Shown here in pieces: positions 6,716 through 14,026 of a DNA stretch of 14,669 bases. A model generated the notes under the pieces. It worked only from the letters and a program-made list of their open reading frames with translations, did no database searches and had not been told where the DNA came from. Made by a program: the position numbers and the translations under genes. Positions within the stretch are counted from its first letter, which is position 1. Each line of letters starts with the position of its first letter. This DNA is from Ardenticatenales bacterium (GTDB lineage: Bacteria; Chloroflexota; Anaerolineae; Ardenticatenales; Ardenticatenaceae): positions 1 through 14,669 of the forward strand of contig JACCSL010000634.1 in assembly GCA_013812995.1 (NCBI GenBank), in the 5' to 3' direction.

Positions 6716-8092
6716 TTAGCGGTTGGCACCCTCGTACACGAGGAACGAGTCGCTGGTAGCCAGCGTGCCCAATTCGTTGACCACACCAACGATGGGGCTA
6801 GCCGTGGAGGTGCAGGTCGCCGCACCCACGTACTTGTCCGCAAGTTTGTTGAGGTTCTGCACGGTGAGGGCACCGCCCGGCGCGACGCTGGCGCTATCCG
6901 TGAAGCTGCTACCGGTGTAGGTGCAGGTGATCGTCGTCGCCGTCGTACCCACGTTCATGATCGCGAAACCGGTGAAGTAACCGAAGTTGCGGTCCATGAT
7001 GAGGGGCAGCTCAACCGTCTGGGTCGCAAGGGTGCTGTTGAAGGCACCGTACGAGGCACCCTTGTTGGCAGGGCTGTTCAGCTGGTTGACGATGGCAACG
7101 AGGGGCATGTTGGCGCTGTTGGCCGTGACGCGGGCAGAACCGACGAAGCGTGCGTCATTGGCACAGGTCTCAGCCGCACCGGAGGTGCTCCCGAAGGCAC
7201 CCAGAGCAAACGTCGTCGAGCTCGCCGGAGCGATGCTCAGCATCTCGGTGCAGGCGGCACCTGCCTGGCTGGGCGTGTAGGTGATGGTCACGTTGGTGGC
7301 CGTGGCACCCGTGTTCTGGATCTGGATACCCGTGATGTAGCCAAAGTTGTTGGTGTTGATGAGCGGCATCACAGGGTTGGCGGACGCCTGCGAGGGCAGG
7401 AAGCCATCAAAGCCCAGGAGGGTGGTGGGACCCTGCTGTAGCAGCGTCGCAACGATGGGGGTGTTGTTGGAACTGGTGATCGTGGCCGAACCCACATAAC
7501 CCGCATTGCCGGTCGGGGCAGGGTCTGCCAGGGCAGCGTTGCTCTTCTGGTCGAAGGTGGCAGCGGCACCGGGCTTCACGGTCGCCACCTGGGTGGTACC
7601 ATTGTCGAACCGAACGGTGACAGTGGTTTCCGCAGAGCCAGCGTTCTGAACGTTGAACCAGGTGTTAAACCCGAAGTGCTCGCGGAAAACGAGGGGAATG
7701 TTCACCGGGCTGGCACCGTTCGCGAGAGCGGTGTAGCTGGCACCCATGCCCGAGAAACCATTGCCGAAGACGTTGGCGATGGCCGCCACTTGGCGATCCG
7801 AGCTGATAACGGCCGAGCCGTTGAAGCCAGCGGAAACGCCTTCAAGGACGGCGTAGGTCTTGGCGCTACCCGCGGCGATGGCGTTGGTACCGGTCAGGTT
7901 CAGCGTCCCGGCCGAGGTACCATCCTGATTGTAGTAGGTGATGGTGACGTTGGCAGGGTTGGCCTGATCCAGGTTCTTGATCTGAACACCGACGGAGTAG
8001 GTCACTCCTGTCGTCTGGGCACCAACGCTGGTTGCCATCACTGCCATCAGAAGCAGTGAAAGAACAACCACTAAAATAAGTTTTTTGTTCAT
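6716..8092 (-). CDS. secreted protein of four tandem beta-rich repeats
   Basis: From the ATG at 8092 the protein is 458 residues. A Sec signal peptide (MNKK, hydrophobic core 5-20, cleavage near GA-QTTG at 25/26) is followed by four diverged repeats at about 32-134, 141-243, 250-363 and 370-458. Each repeat has the plan 'hydrophobic strand - (Q/M)N.G...T.VT..Y - PG....F - (Y/F)VGSA - P(I/L)VA..NQ/NE - GAS/YxAF - PLI..NFGY'. The fourth repeat stops short of the PLI/NFGY tail. Four Cys (281, 310, 390, 427) occur only in repeats 3 and 4. No sortase motif, lipobox or C-terminal anchor is present, so it may be released or bind the envelope non-covalently. Ser/Thr/Asn/Ala-rich composition suggests a surface or matrix protein. 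An in-frame GTG at 8107 is rejected because it overlaps the ribosome binding site. No enzymatic role is apparent. Confidence 0.88.
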   Translation of the reverse strand: MNKKLILVVVLSLLLMAVMATSVGAQTTGVTYSVGVQIKNLDQANPANVTITYYNQDGTSAGTLNLTGTNAIAAGSAKTYAVLEGVSAGFNGSAVISSDRQVAAIANVFGNGFSGMGASYTALANGASPVNIPLVFREHFGFNTWFNVQNAGSAETTVTVRFDNGTTQVATVKPGAAATFDQKSNAALADPAPTGNAGYVGSATITSSNNTPIVATLLQQGPTTLLGFDGFLPSQASANPVMPLINTNNFGYITGIQIQNTGATATNVTITYTPSQAGAACTEMLSIAPASSTTFALGAFGSTSGAAETCANDARFVGSARVTANSANMPLVAIVNQLNSPANKGASYGAFNSTLATQTVELPLIMDRNFGYFTGFAIMNVGTTATTITCTYTGSSFTDSASVAPGGALTVQNLNKLADKYVGAATCTSTASPIVGVVNELGTLATSDSFLVYEGANR

Positions 8093-8098
8093 CTGAAG

Positions 8099-8104
8099 TC
8101 TCCT
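8099..8104 (-). promoter_or_regulatory. ribosome binding site that fixes the start of the repeat protein
   Basis: AGGAGA on the minus strand lies 6 bases before the ATG at 8092. The longer alternative starting with GTG at 8107 would put this sequence inside the coding region and add charged residues before the signal peptide. The site therefore supports the shorter form. Confidence 0.75.
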
Positions 8105-8262
8105 CACGATTTAGGGAATTGGGGTTGAAATGTAAGACGCAAACATTTTGCAGACAGCGTGTTTTGTTGTTCCTACAGAACGAGTTTAGCTTAGGGCATA
8201 ACGCATCGAAATTCAATAATAAGTAGGAGGTATTGTTACACGTCTTAACCCTCTACCAATGA

Positions 8263-9237
8263 CTAATACTTTCGGGTTATTCGCCTGTGAATGAGAGGAA
8301 TCAGCCAGGTTATCAGGGCAATAAGGAGTTCATAGAGGGTGATGCTCAACCGACTACCAATCGCCACGAGGGTAGCCACCGGAGGCGGCATATAGAAGGA
8401 GAGAATGAGCACCATCGATAGCTCAGATACGCCCAGACCACTCGGTAGAATCATGATCAAGAGCCCTGCCAGACCCCCCAGCGCCCATGCCCCGATGACT
8501 CCCACCCAGCCCTGCCAGGAGAGGGGCTGAAAAGAGATCGCAAGCAGGAGGAGGATCATCCCACCTAATACCCACATGAGGGAATAAGTCAGCAGCCATA
8601 GCAATACCAACCAGGGTGATAGAGGAGTCCCATCCGCGGTCGAATGGCTGCTGAGGGTACGCAGCCGCTGCCAAGTTGCCGGGTGAAATAGGGTCATGAC
8701 CGCAATCAGCAATCCAAGGAGGATGAGCCCGGCCTGCCAGAAACCGGTAAGCTGGCTGGCAATCACTGGCCATGTGAGGAGAAGGACGAACGCGCCACTA
8801 ATCATCATCAATACGACTTCGAGTCCACTGACGACGGCGATGGCGCGTTTGGGTATGCCAAATGGCTGGTAGAGGACGGCCCGGCCTGCCACATGCCACA
8901 GAGAGCCGGGCAGGCGTCGTGTGACACCTGTGGTGATGTAGATATACCAGTGGTTCACCCAGGGGACCGGGGGAGCCATCTGCCCCATCATGCTGCCCCA
9001 TACCCAGACCGCCAGAACCAGGGCCAGGGCATAGAGTAAAAAAATGAGTAGAAAGCCCTGCCATCGAATCTGGGCAAGGAGCGTGGCAAGATCATACTCG
9101 CCTGCCAGGAAGGCTCGCCCCGCATACCAGAGCAGGAAGAGGAAGACGAAAATGGTTACCAGAGCGAGAAGTCGCCTACCCAGAGCCTGGTAGCGATCAA
9201 GCCACAGGCGGAACTCCTTAATCAGGGAGGTGGACAT
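8263..9237 (-). CDS. flippase-like integral membrane protein (lysylphosphatidylglycerol synthase TM / UPF0104-type)
   Basis: This 324-residue protein has about eight hydrophobic segments. Signature stretches of the LPG synthase TM family (without the aminoacyl-transfer domain) are RRLPGSLWHVAGR (107-119), SGLEVVLM near 137-144, ILPSGLGVSELS (263-274, the 'PGG.G..E' equivalent) and IGSRLSITLYE (293-303). Free-standing members commonly sit in glycan and glycolipid clusters and are proposed to translocate or retain lipid-linked intermediates, but activity is rarely proven. It is the last gene of the five-gene surface cluster. Its ATG overlaps the preceding methyltransferase by 20 bases. A GTG at 9252 is an alternative start adding five residues. 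Neither start has a clear ribosome binding site, which fits translational coupling. The transcript has no obvious terminator after 8263. Confidence 0.85.
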   Translation of the reverse strand: MSTSLIKEFRLWLDRYQALGRRLLALVTIFVFLFLLWYAGRAFLAGEYDLATLLAQIRWQGFLLIFLLYALALVLAVWVWGSMMGQMAPPVPWVNHWYIYITTGVTRRLPGSLWHVAGRAVLYQPFGIPKRAIAVVSGLEVVLMMISGAFVLLLTWPVIASQLTGFWQAGLILLGLLIAVMTLFHPATWQRLRTLSSHSTADGTPLSPWLVLLWLLTYSLMWVLGGMILLLLAISFQPLSWQGWVGVIGAWALGGLAGLLIMILPSGLGVSELSMVLILSFYMPPPVATLVAIGSRLSITLYELLIALITWLIPLIHRRITRKY

Positions 9238-9991
9238 CAGGGGCGCGCTCACAAATAAAATAAAAGTGGCTCGCCCAATTGACAGGGATCAGGGGGGAGA
9301 GGGCCAGGCGCACCATCCAGCGCCAGTTGGAGAGATAGGCCTGGACATCCTCCCAGGATCGTGGGATCTCTCGTTCATATTTGCCCACCCAGTGCACACG
9401 CAGGCCATTGTTTTCCAACAACCGCTCCCAGTCCTTGCGCGCCCCATACCGCTGAAGCGGCTGTCCATCATCGACGGCGTGCCCCTTGCGAAGGGCTTCA
9501 TAGCTATTTTGCAGGATACTGAAGGTGTTCGGAACCAGGATCGCGGCTCGCCCACCGGGCCGGAGGACGCGCGCCATCTCCCTTACCCCCTGGGCCATAT
9601 CAATGAAATGCTCTAGGCTGCCCACGTTGGTCACATAATCGAAATAGGCAGTGGGGAAGGGCATCTCCTGCCCATTGGCTACCAGAATGGCACCACCTGT
9701 CTCCCGCGCGGCCAGCTGCGCTGCCACCAGGGAGAGATCAAAGCCGATGCTATGGACCTGTCGGCGCGTGGCCTCGCGCACGACTACGCCCTCGCCGCAG
9801 GACACATCAAGGAGCAAGGTCCCTGGCTGCGGGTTCAGGATATCCAGCACCCACTCATAAAAGGAGTCGAGCAGGCGAATGCCCTTCTCTCGGTAAAGGT
9901 CATCATATTCGAGGCGCGTCCAGTCATCGGGGTGATAGCTGGTCTCACGCCGTATCACAATCATTGATTCATCCATAGGAAACTCTTTCAT
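9218..9991 (-). CDS. class I SAM-dependent methyltransferase
   Basis: This cytoplasmic protein has 257 residues. SAM-binding motif I is LLDVSCGEG (60-68), followed by an acidic post-I position (GFDLS, about 83-87), a motif II-like segment (FDYVTNVGSLEHF, with the common 'LEH') and the motif III-like 'ARVLRPGGRAAILVPN'. This is the Methyltransf_11/25 layout. The acceptor is not predictable, but the glycosyltransferase neighbours suggest a sugar or lipid-linked intermediate. The start ATG at 9991 shares ATGA with the upstream methyltransferase stop and has AAGGG 4-5 bases before it. An internal ATG at 9976 has a weaker upstream site. Its 3' end overlaps the flippase-like gene. Confidence 0.88.
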   Translation of the reverse strand: MKEFPMDESMIVIRRETSYHPDDWTRLEYDDLYREKGIRLLDSFYEWVLDILNPQPGTLLLDVSCGEGVVVREATRRQVHSIGFDLSLVAAQLAARETGGAILVANGQEMPFPTAYFDYVTNVGSLEHFIDMAQGVREMARVLRPGGRAAILVPNTFSILQNSYEALRKGHAVDDGQPLQRYGARKDWERLLENNGLRVHWVGKYEREIPRSWEDVQAYLSNWRWMVRLALSPLIPVNWASHFYFICERAPDVHLPD

Positions 9992-10917
9992 TCGCCCTTC
10001 TGTGCAAAGAAGGTCATGGCGGAACTGGAATTAAACCGTTCGGCGACCGTAAAATAAGGATAACTGAGCACCTGTGCTGGCAGTGTGCCTAGCACTCGCG
10101 ACCAGAGCGCGCGGAGGCGATGGGTGGGGGCTGCCTGTGCCCAATGGGCAGCACTCAATACCCACACACCATGTCGATCAGTAAAAGAACTCAGGCGAAT
10201 TTGTCCGAACCCTACCGCGTTCAAGAGGTGTTCCAGGGTATGGGGCGTGAAGTGGTAGAGGTGGCGAGGGGCATCCCAGCCTGCCCACCACGGACCCCAC
10301 AGGCGCGCATCCCAGCCGGCCGCATTTGGTACCGTGAGAACGAGGGTGCCTCCCGGTGCTAGCAAGTCATAGAGGCGGGACAGGGCTGCCGCTGGCTCAG
10401 GAAGATGCTCCAAAACATGCCAGAGAGTGATGACGTCAAAAGAGCCCTTCACCAGGGGAGCATCTTCCAGCGTGCCACAGAACACATCAAGCTTTAGTTG
10501 TTCCCGAGCAAACGTTGCCGCCCGTTCATTAAGTTCAACCCCCTGCACCTGCCAGCCTTCGGAGCGGAGGGCCTCCAGAAAGAGTCCTGTGGCACATCCC
10601 ACGTCCAGCGCTCGTCCCGCCTCTGGCTGGAAAGTACGCACCGCACGAACCCGTTTCTGCTGGAAGCGCCGCCGCATCCAGCGGCGGAGTGGAGAGTGGT
10701 CGCTCTGAATGGGCTGCTCGAAGGGGGCATAATCGTCCGGATAAAAGGCACCCAGTTCGTCAACGGTAGGGCGTGGGTTGAGCCGAAGGAGCGTGCATTC
10801 TGCGCACGACACCACATGAAACTGCTCATCTGTCACCAGTCCCAGACGATCTGTTAGTGTGATATGGGGATGATACTGCTCGCTACCGCAGAAGCCGCAG
10901 GGGATATGAACTCTCAT
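9988..10917 (-). CDS. class I SAM-dependent methyltransferase with N-terminal zinc-ribbon-like module
   Basis: The protein has 309 residues. Two Cys pairs, C7/C10 (PCGFCGS) and C38/C41 (SCAECTLLRLNPRP), form a plausible four-Cys zinc site. They are followed by the 'FYPDDY' linker common in this Methyltransf_23-type subfamily. SAM motif I is ALDVGCATG (103-111), with a later ITLWHVLEHLPEP segment and 'LLAPGGTLVLTVPN'. A C-terminal region with WWAGWDAPRHLYHFT is also typical. Such proteins are frequent in O-antigen, capsule and glycolipid loci and are presumed to methylate a sugar or nucleotide-sugar. That role is inferred from family and context. Both ends overlap neighbours by 4 bases (ATGA). 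It is a different subfamily from the next methyltransferase, so this is not a recent duplication. Confidence 0.88.
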   Translation of the reverse strand: MRVHIPCGFCGSEQYHPHITLTDRLGLVTDEQFHVVSCAECTLLRLNPRPTVDELGAFYPDDYAPFEQPIQSDHSPLRRWMRRRFQQKRVRAVRTFQPEAGRALDVGCATGLFLEALRSEGWQVQGVELNERAATFAREQLKLDVFCGTLEDAPLVKGSFDVITLWHVLEHLPEPAAALSRLYDLLAPGGTLVLTVPNAAGWDARLWGPWWAGWDAPRHLYHFTPHTLEHLLNAVGFGQIRLSSFTDRHGVWVLSAAHWAQAAPTHRLRALWSRVLGTLPAQVLSYPYFTVAERFNSSSAMTFFAQKGE

Positions 10918-12107
10918 GGATGGTGCCTCAACGCGCTAAAGTAGTGATGCTCCAGTCGGCCTGCCTGCCGATCCCAGTTGAAGCACTCTCGAATCAGGCG
11001 CTGCCCGGTCAGATGGTAGTGCTGGTGGGCTGTCGGCTCCTCATCGAGCAGGGCGAGGGTTTGCCGCACGACATCCTCCGGTGTGTCATCCGCCAGCCGC
11101 CCCAGCTTTTCCTGCTCAAAAAGGGTCTCGATATCCCCCACCCGCGTCGCAACCACCGGACGACCAATACAGAGATAATCCAGCAGCTTGGCTGGCATCC
11201 GCCCACGGTTGGCCCCGGTGTTCACCAGGGGAAGCCAGAACAGATCACAGGCGGCCAGGTGCAGATTCAACGCCTCCTCGGAAAGGTAACCCGGCTCCAG
11301 AAGCGCCTCGGTATCGCGCAGATGTGCCAGCAGTGGGTAGGTGTGCTGTCCTAGGCGAAGTAATTTCACCCCGGGACGGAGCGCGTGAAGGCGATCAAAG
11401 GCAGCCCCCATGAGGTCCAGATCAACGGGAAAAGCCGAGCCGACATAACCAATGAGAAGCGGCTCGTGGGGCAGGCCGAGTCGCTGGCGAGCCTCCGCAC
11501 GTGGGATAGGGCGAAGGCGATGGCTATCCGCGCCATTGGGGAGCCACAGGATACTTTCCGGCGCTACCCCGAGGGCCAGGGCCTTGTCTCGCAACACGCT
11601 GTTGATGACGGTAGTTCCTGCCGCCTGAGTCCGGAAATGCTCCTCGAACCAGCTCTCGACGGGACGAAGCACGGTGCGAACGAGGGGATTCGGGCGCATC
11701 TCCACCGAGCCCCCCGCCCCGAACCAATCGCACCAATCCATGACGAGCGCGGCCCGGTGCTGGCGGGTGGCGTAAAGGGCCGGAACGATCACGGTGGGGC
11801 GTGACTCGAACGCATGAACAACGTCGAAGGGCTCATGACTCAGCCAGCGGAGTCGCGCCAGCGTCTCAACAGGGTCCCAGCCGGAACGGAGCGGACCCCA
11901 GAGCCAATCGGGGAACTCCACGATGCGCACCCCCTCCTCCGTGCGTTCCGTGACTTTCCAGCGCGCCGTCCGTGACATCGCCAGCACAGAGAGTTGATGG
12001 CCCCGTGCGGCCAGGGCACGCGCAAAGCCCAAGGCGCGGAAGTAGGTTCCCCGCCCGACCTCGTTGAAAACAAGCATGGCCACGCGCAGCGACGCGTCAG
12101 GGGGCAC
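10914..12107 (-). CDS. GT4-family (GT-B fold) glycosyltransferase
   Basis: The 397-residue protein starts with the first Rossmann strand RVAMLVFNE (8-16) and a Gly-rich loop (VGRGTYFRALGFARAL). The C-terminal domain has LLIGYVGSAF (217-226), DLFWLPL (288-294) and RMPAKLLDYLCIGRPVVAT (303-321). The last is the nucleotide-sugar-binding region of GT4 enzymes, with Asp in place of the more usual second Glu. A retaining mechanism and UDP- or GDP-sugar donors are typical of the family; the actual donor is unknown. No transmembrane segment is present, so it probably acts at the inner face of the membrane. The start is a GTG at 12107, overlapping the GT2 gene by 11 bases. The next in-frame ATG would cut into the first beta-strand, which favours the GTG. 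Confidence 0.88.
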   Translation of the reverse strand: MPPDASLRVAMLVFNEVGRGTYFRALGFARALAARGHQLSVLAMSRTARWKVTERTEEGVRIVEFPDWLWGPLRSGWDPVETLARLRWLSHEPFDVVHAFESRPTVIVPALYATRQHRAALVMDWCDWFGAGGSVEMRPNPLVRTVLRPVESWFEEHFRTQAAGTTVINSVLRDKALALGVAPESILWLPNGADSHRLRPIPRAEARQRLGLPHEPLLIGYVGSAFPVDLDLMGAAFDRLHALRPGVKLLRLGQHTYPLLAHLRDTEALLEPGYLSEEALNLHLAACDLFWLPLVNTGANRGRMPAKLLDYLCIGRPVVATRVGDIETLFEQEKLGRLADDTPEDVVRQTLALLDEEPTAHQHYHLTGQRLIRECFNWDRQAGRLEHHYFSALRHHP

Positions 12108-13026
12108 AGTTCACCCCCTCGACATGGACCTCGTCGCGCAGGCCATGCCAGAGCCCACGCCAATACGCACGCAATGCCTTGCTCTGGCCCCGCCGCGCGA
12201 GTTGCAGGGAACTCTTCAGGGCACTGGCAAGGCGGAACGGGATGATGGCAAGCCACTGGCCCCGCTGCGCGTGCTTGCGGAAAAATTGAAGGCTAGCCCG
12301 ACCTTTCTGGTAGCGCTCCGAGGCACTGCCCACCCCCCCGCTGCTCTGGGCTTCCTTGTGCCACATCCGCGCACCGGGGGCAACCAGCAGCGCCCATCCA
12401 GCCTGTCTGGCGCGCAAAGACCAATCGCTATCCTCGTAGTACATGAAAAATTGCTCGTCGAACAGGCCGATTTCCTGAAGCGCCTCACGGCGAAATAGCA
12501 GGGCGCATCCCGTCAGAAACTCCGTCTGGAAGGGATGCGTGGGTAGCGGCTGCGAGCGCCCGTGATTGCCCGTCATTTCCAGCGTCCAGGGGTGTCGCCC
12601 GCCGCCCACGGACCAGATCGCTGTGGGGGGATCGGTATAGAAAATCGCGGGGGAGACAGCGGCGACCTTGCCCTGAAACGACTCCAGCAGCGGTGCCCCC
12701 ATCTCCGGGTCGAACAGGGTATCGTTGTTGAACAGGAAAAGAGCGTCAGCCCCTTGCTTCAGCGCATGGCGAAGCCCGCTGTTGGCCCCCCTGGCAAAAC
12801 CAAGGTTATTCTCATGGGCAAGCACTTCGACCTGGGGAAAATGCGCCTGTACGATGGTCACCGTGTCATCCGTTGAGCCGTTATCGACCAGAAGCACCCG
12901 CACCTCCCAGCCAGCAGGCCAGCGCACCTCCAGAAAGGAGGAGAGACAGGCAAGCGTGTCCTCTTTACGGTTCCAGTTCAGGGTAATGGCGTAGAGAAGC
13001 CGTTGGTTCGAAGAAAAAGATATCAC
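12097..13026 (-). CDS. GT2-family glycosyltransferase (rhamnosyltransferase-like)
   Basis: This 309-residue protein has a GT-A fold. Motifs are YAITLNWNRKED (12-23), LLVDNGSTDDT (45-55), NLGFARGANSG (74-84), FLFNND (97-102, the DXD-like metal/donor site), FLTGCALLFRREAL and FDEQFFMYYEDSDWSLRARQAGW. This series is typical of inverting GT2 enzymes grouped with rhamnosyltransferases that extend surface polysaccharides. The donor cannot be assigned. The only usable start is GTG at 13026, because no in-frame ATG precedes the first beta-strand, and its ribosome binding site is weak. It heads the five-gene operon, with an extended -10 element about 58 bases upstream. The downstream GT4 gene overlaps it. 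Confidence 0.9.
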   Translation of the reverse strand: MISFSSNQRLLYAITLNWNRKEDTLACLSSFLEVRWPAGWEVRVLLVDNGSTDDTVTIVQAHFPQVEVLAHENNLGFARGANSGLRHALKQGADALFLFNNDTLFDPEMGAPLLESFQGKVAAVSPAIFYTDPPTAIWSVGGGRHPWTLEMTGNHGRSQPLPTHPFQTEFLTGCALLFRREALQEIGLFDEQFFMYYEDSDWSLRARQAGWALLVAPGARMWHKEAQSSGGVGSASERYQKGRASLQFFRKHAQRGQWLAIIPFRLASALKSSLQLARRGQSKALRAYWRGLWHGLRDEVHVEGVNCAP

Positions 13027-13061
13027 TCGGGCAAAATCCGACTCTTGATTGGGGTTATATG

Positions 13062-13082
13062 GCGGGCCGTGCCAAAGCCCGC
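13062..13082. repeat. inverted repeat at the predicted transcript start of the glycan operon
   Basis: The arms GCGGGC (13062-13067) and GCCCGC (13077-13082) are perfect, with a 9-base spacer, and both outer flanks carry TTATAT. The repeat covers the predicted start point on the minus strand, so it could be a short 5' hairpin or an operator. Six-base arms are short enough to arise by chance. Confidence 0.35.
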
Positions 13083-13083
13083 G

Positions 13084-13092
13084 ATTATATCA
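13084..13092 (-). promoter_or_regulatory. extended -10 promoter of the surface-glycan operon
   Basis: On the minus strand the sequence TGATATAAT combines a perfect TATAAT (13084-13089) with the upstream TG of an extended -10. There is no good -35: the best at 18-base spacing is TTCGGG, which fits an extended -10 dependence. The predicted start is near 13077, giving a leader of about 50 bases before the GTG at 13026. The leader begins with the GCCCGC-type inverted repeat at 13062-13082. Confidence 0.55.
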
Positions 13093-13097
13093 CCATT

Positions 13098-13138
13098 CTG
13101 AACGAAGCCCGAACTGCTGAGCGGTGCGCGTCGTTCAG
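13098..13138. repeat. inverted repeat in the divergent promoter region
   Basis: Perfect 8-base arms CTGAACGA (13098-13105) and TCGTTCAG (13131-13138) flank 25 bases. One arm lies in the spacer of the extended -10 promoter and the other upstream of its -35 position, a layout compatible with a dimeric regulator. No regulator family is recognised. Confidence 0.35.
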
Positions 13139-13264
13139 GCTGCGCCCGTCACGGTAAAAACCTTAAAAAGCGAGTCCCCAGCAAATCTTGCCGCAAATTC
13201 TCCCTGACGCCCCGTTTACCCTGCCATTCGACCATGACCAGAGTACTACACGCTCGAGGAAACC

Positions 13265-13984
13265 ATGCAAAAGCTTGAACAACGCCCGGCCTATACACTG
13301 ATGATCGCGGACATGGCGCGCGAGGAGCGCCCGCGTGAGCGGCTGATTCACTACGGGGCCAGCGCCCTCGCCAATCGCGAGTTGCTCGCCATCCTGCTGC
13401 GCACGGGCGTGCAGGGCTGCTCCGTGCTCGACCTCTCGGACAGGCTCCTGAGTGAGTTCGGCGGGCTGCGCGGTCTCTCCCAGGCCACCGTCAATGAGAT
13501 CAGCCAGACGGTGCATGGCCTCGGCCCGGCCAAGGCCGCGCAGGTCCTGGCCGCGCTGGAGCTGGGCCAGCGCGCCGCCACGCTCCACCCCGACGAGAAA
13601 CCCCAGGTCAAAACCCCTGCCGATGCCGCGAACCTTCTCATGGGCGACATGGCTTACTTTAATCAGGAGCATCTGCGCGTTTTGATCTTGGACACAAAAA
13701 ATGTGGTCCAAAATCAGTGGCGGCACTCGCTGTACAAGGGCAGTCTCAACTCCAGCGTCGTGCGCGTCGCGGAGGTCTTCCGGGAGGCGATCCGATGCAA
13801 CGCCGCCGCCATCATCGTGGCGCACAACCACCCCTCCGGCGACCCGACGCCCTCCCCCGAGGACATCCGCGTGACGCGCGATATTCGCCAGGCGGGCGAG
13901 CTGCTGGATATCCAGCTTCTCGATCACATCGTCATTGGGGCACAGCGCTGGGTGTCGATGAAAGAACGCGGGCTCGGTTTTTAG
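13265..13984 (+). CDS. radC: RadC/UPF0758 family JAB-domain protein
   Basis: The 239-residue protein has an N-terminal UPF0758 region ([30 protein letters not shown], about 19-48) and a helix-hairpin-helix-like segment ([12 protein letters not shown] equivalent, about 83-95). The C-terminal JAB/MPN domain carries a complete JAMM zinc site: E170, then H187-x-H189 ([15 protein letters not shown]), with D200 ten residues after H189. The historical link to DNA repair is weak, and the biochemical role of chromosomal RadC is unsettled. The motif suggests a metallo-hydrolase. The length matches the family. The ATG at 13265 follows CGAGGAAACC, an adequate ribosome binding site. It is transcribed divergently from the glycan operon. 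The next gene on the plus strand starts 35 bases after its stop and may be co-transcribed. No confident promoter was seen in 13140-13260. Confidence 0.95.
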   Translation: MQKLEQRPAYTLMIADMAREERPRERLIHYGASALANRELLAILLRTGVQGCSVLDLSDRLLSEFGGLRGLSQATVNEISQTVHGLGPAKAAQVLAALELGQRAATLHPDEKPQVKTPADAANLLMGDMAYFNQEHLRVLILDTKNVVQNQWRHSLYKGSLNSSVVRVAEVFREAIRCNAAAIIVAHNHPSGDPTPSPEDIRVTRDIRQAGELLDIQLLDHIVIGAQRWVSMKERGLGF

Positions 13985-14007
13985 CGTTTGGCGTTCAACC
14001 ATTTTTG

Positions 14008-14013
14008 AAGGAG
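14008..14013 (+). promoter_or_regulatory. strong ribosome binding site of the small gene at 14020
   Basis: AAGGAG lies 6 bases before the ATG at 14020, close to the ideal arrangement. It predates the inverted-repeat insertion, because the duplicated target (AAATGATTA) begins two bases before the ATG. The second copy of the ATG at 14131 has no such site, so initiation probably stays at 14020. Confidence 0.75.
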
Positions 14014-14017
14014 CTAA

Positions 14018-14026
14018 AAATGATTA
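14018..14026. repeat. left 9-base target-site duplication of the miniature element
   Basis: AAATGATTA here is identical to 14129-14137 and directly abuts the GGG end of the inverted-repeat element. It contains the ATG and second codon of the small gene. Confidence 0.85.

Noticed and set aside
8093..8262. A promoter or regulatory RNA upstream of the repeat protein
   Set aside because: Only weak matches (e.g. TTGAAT - 17 - TAAGCT), a 5-base inverted repeat (GCAAA/TTTGC near 8139-8151) and a distant 7-base repeat were found. None is above chance.
9218..10917. Recent tandem duplication of the two methyltransferases
   Set aside because: They differ in domain layout (only one has the four-Cys module), length and motif wording. 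They are separate subfamilies.
13163..14002. A long minus-strand open frame (279 codons) opposite radC
   Set aside because: It is the antisense shadow of radC. The plus strand has complete UPF0758 and JAMM motifs, and the antisense product is low-complexity with no recognisable domain.
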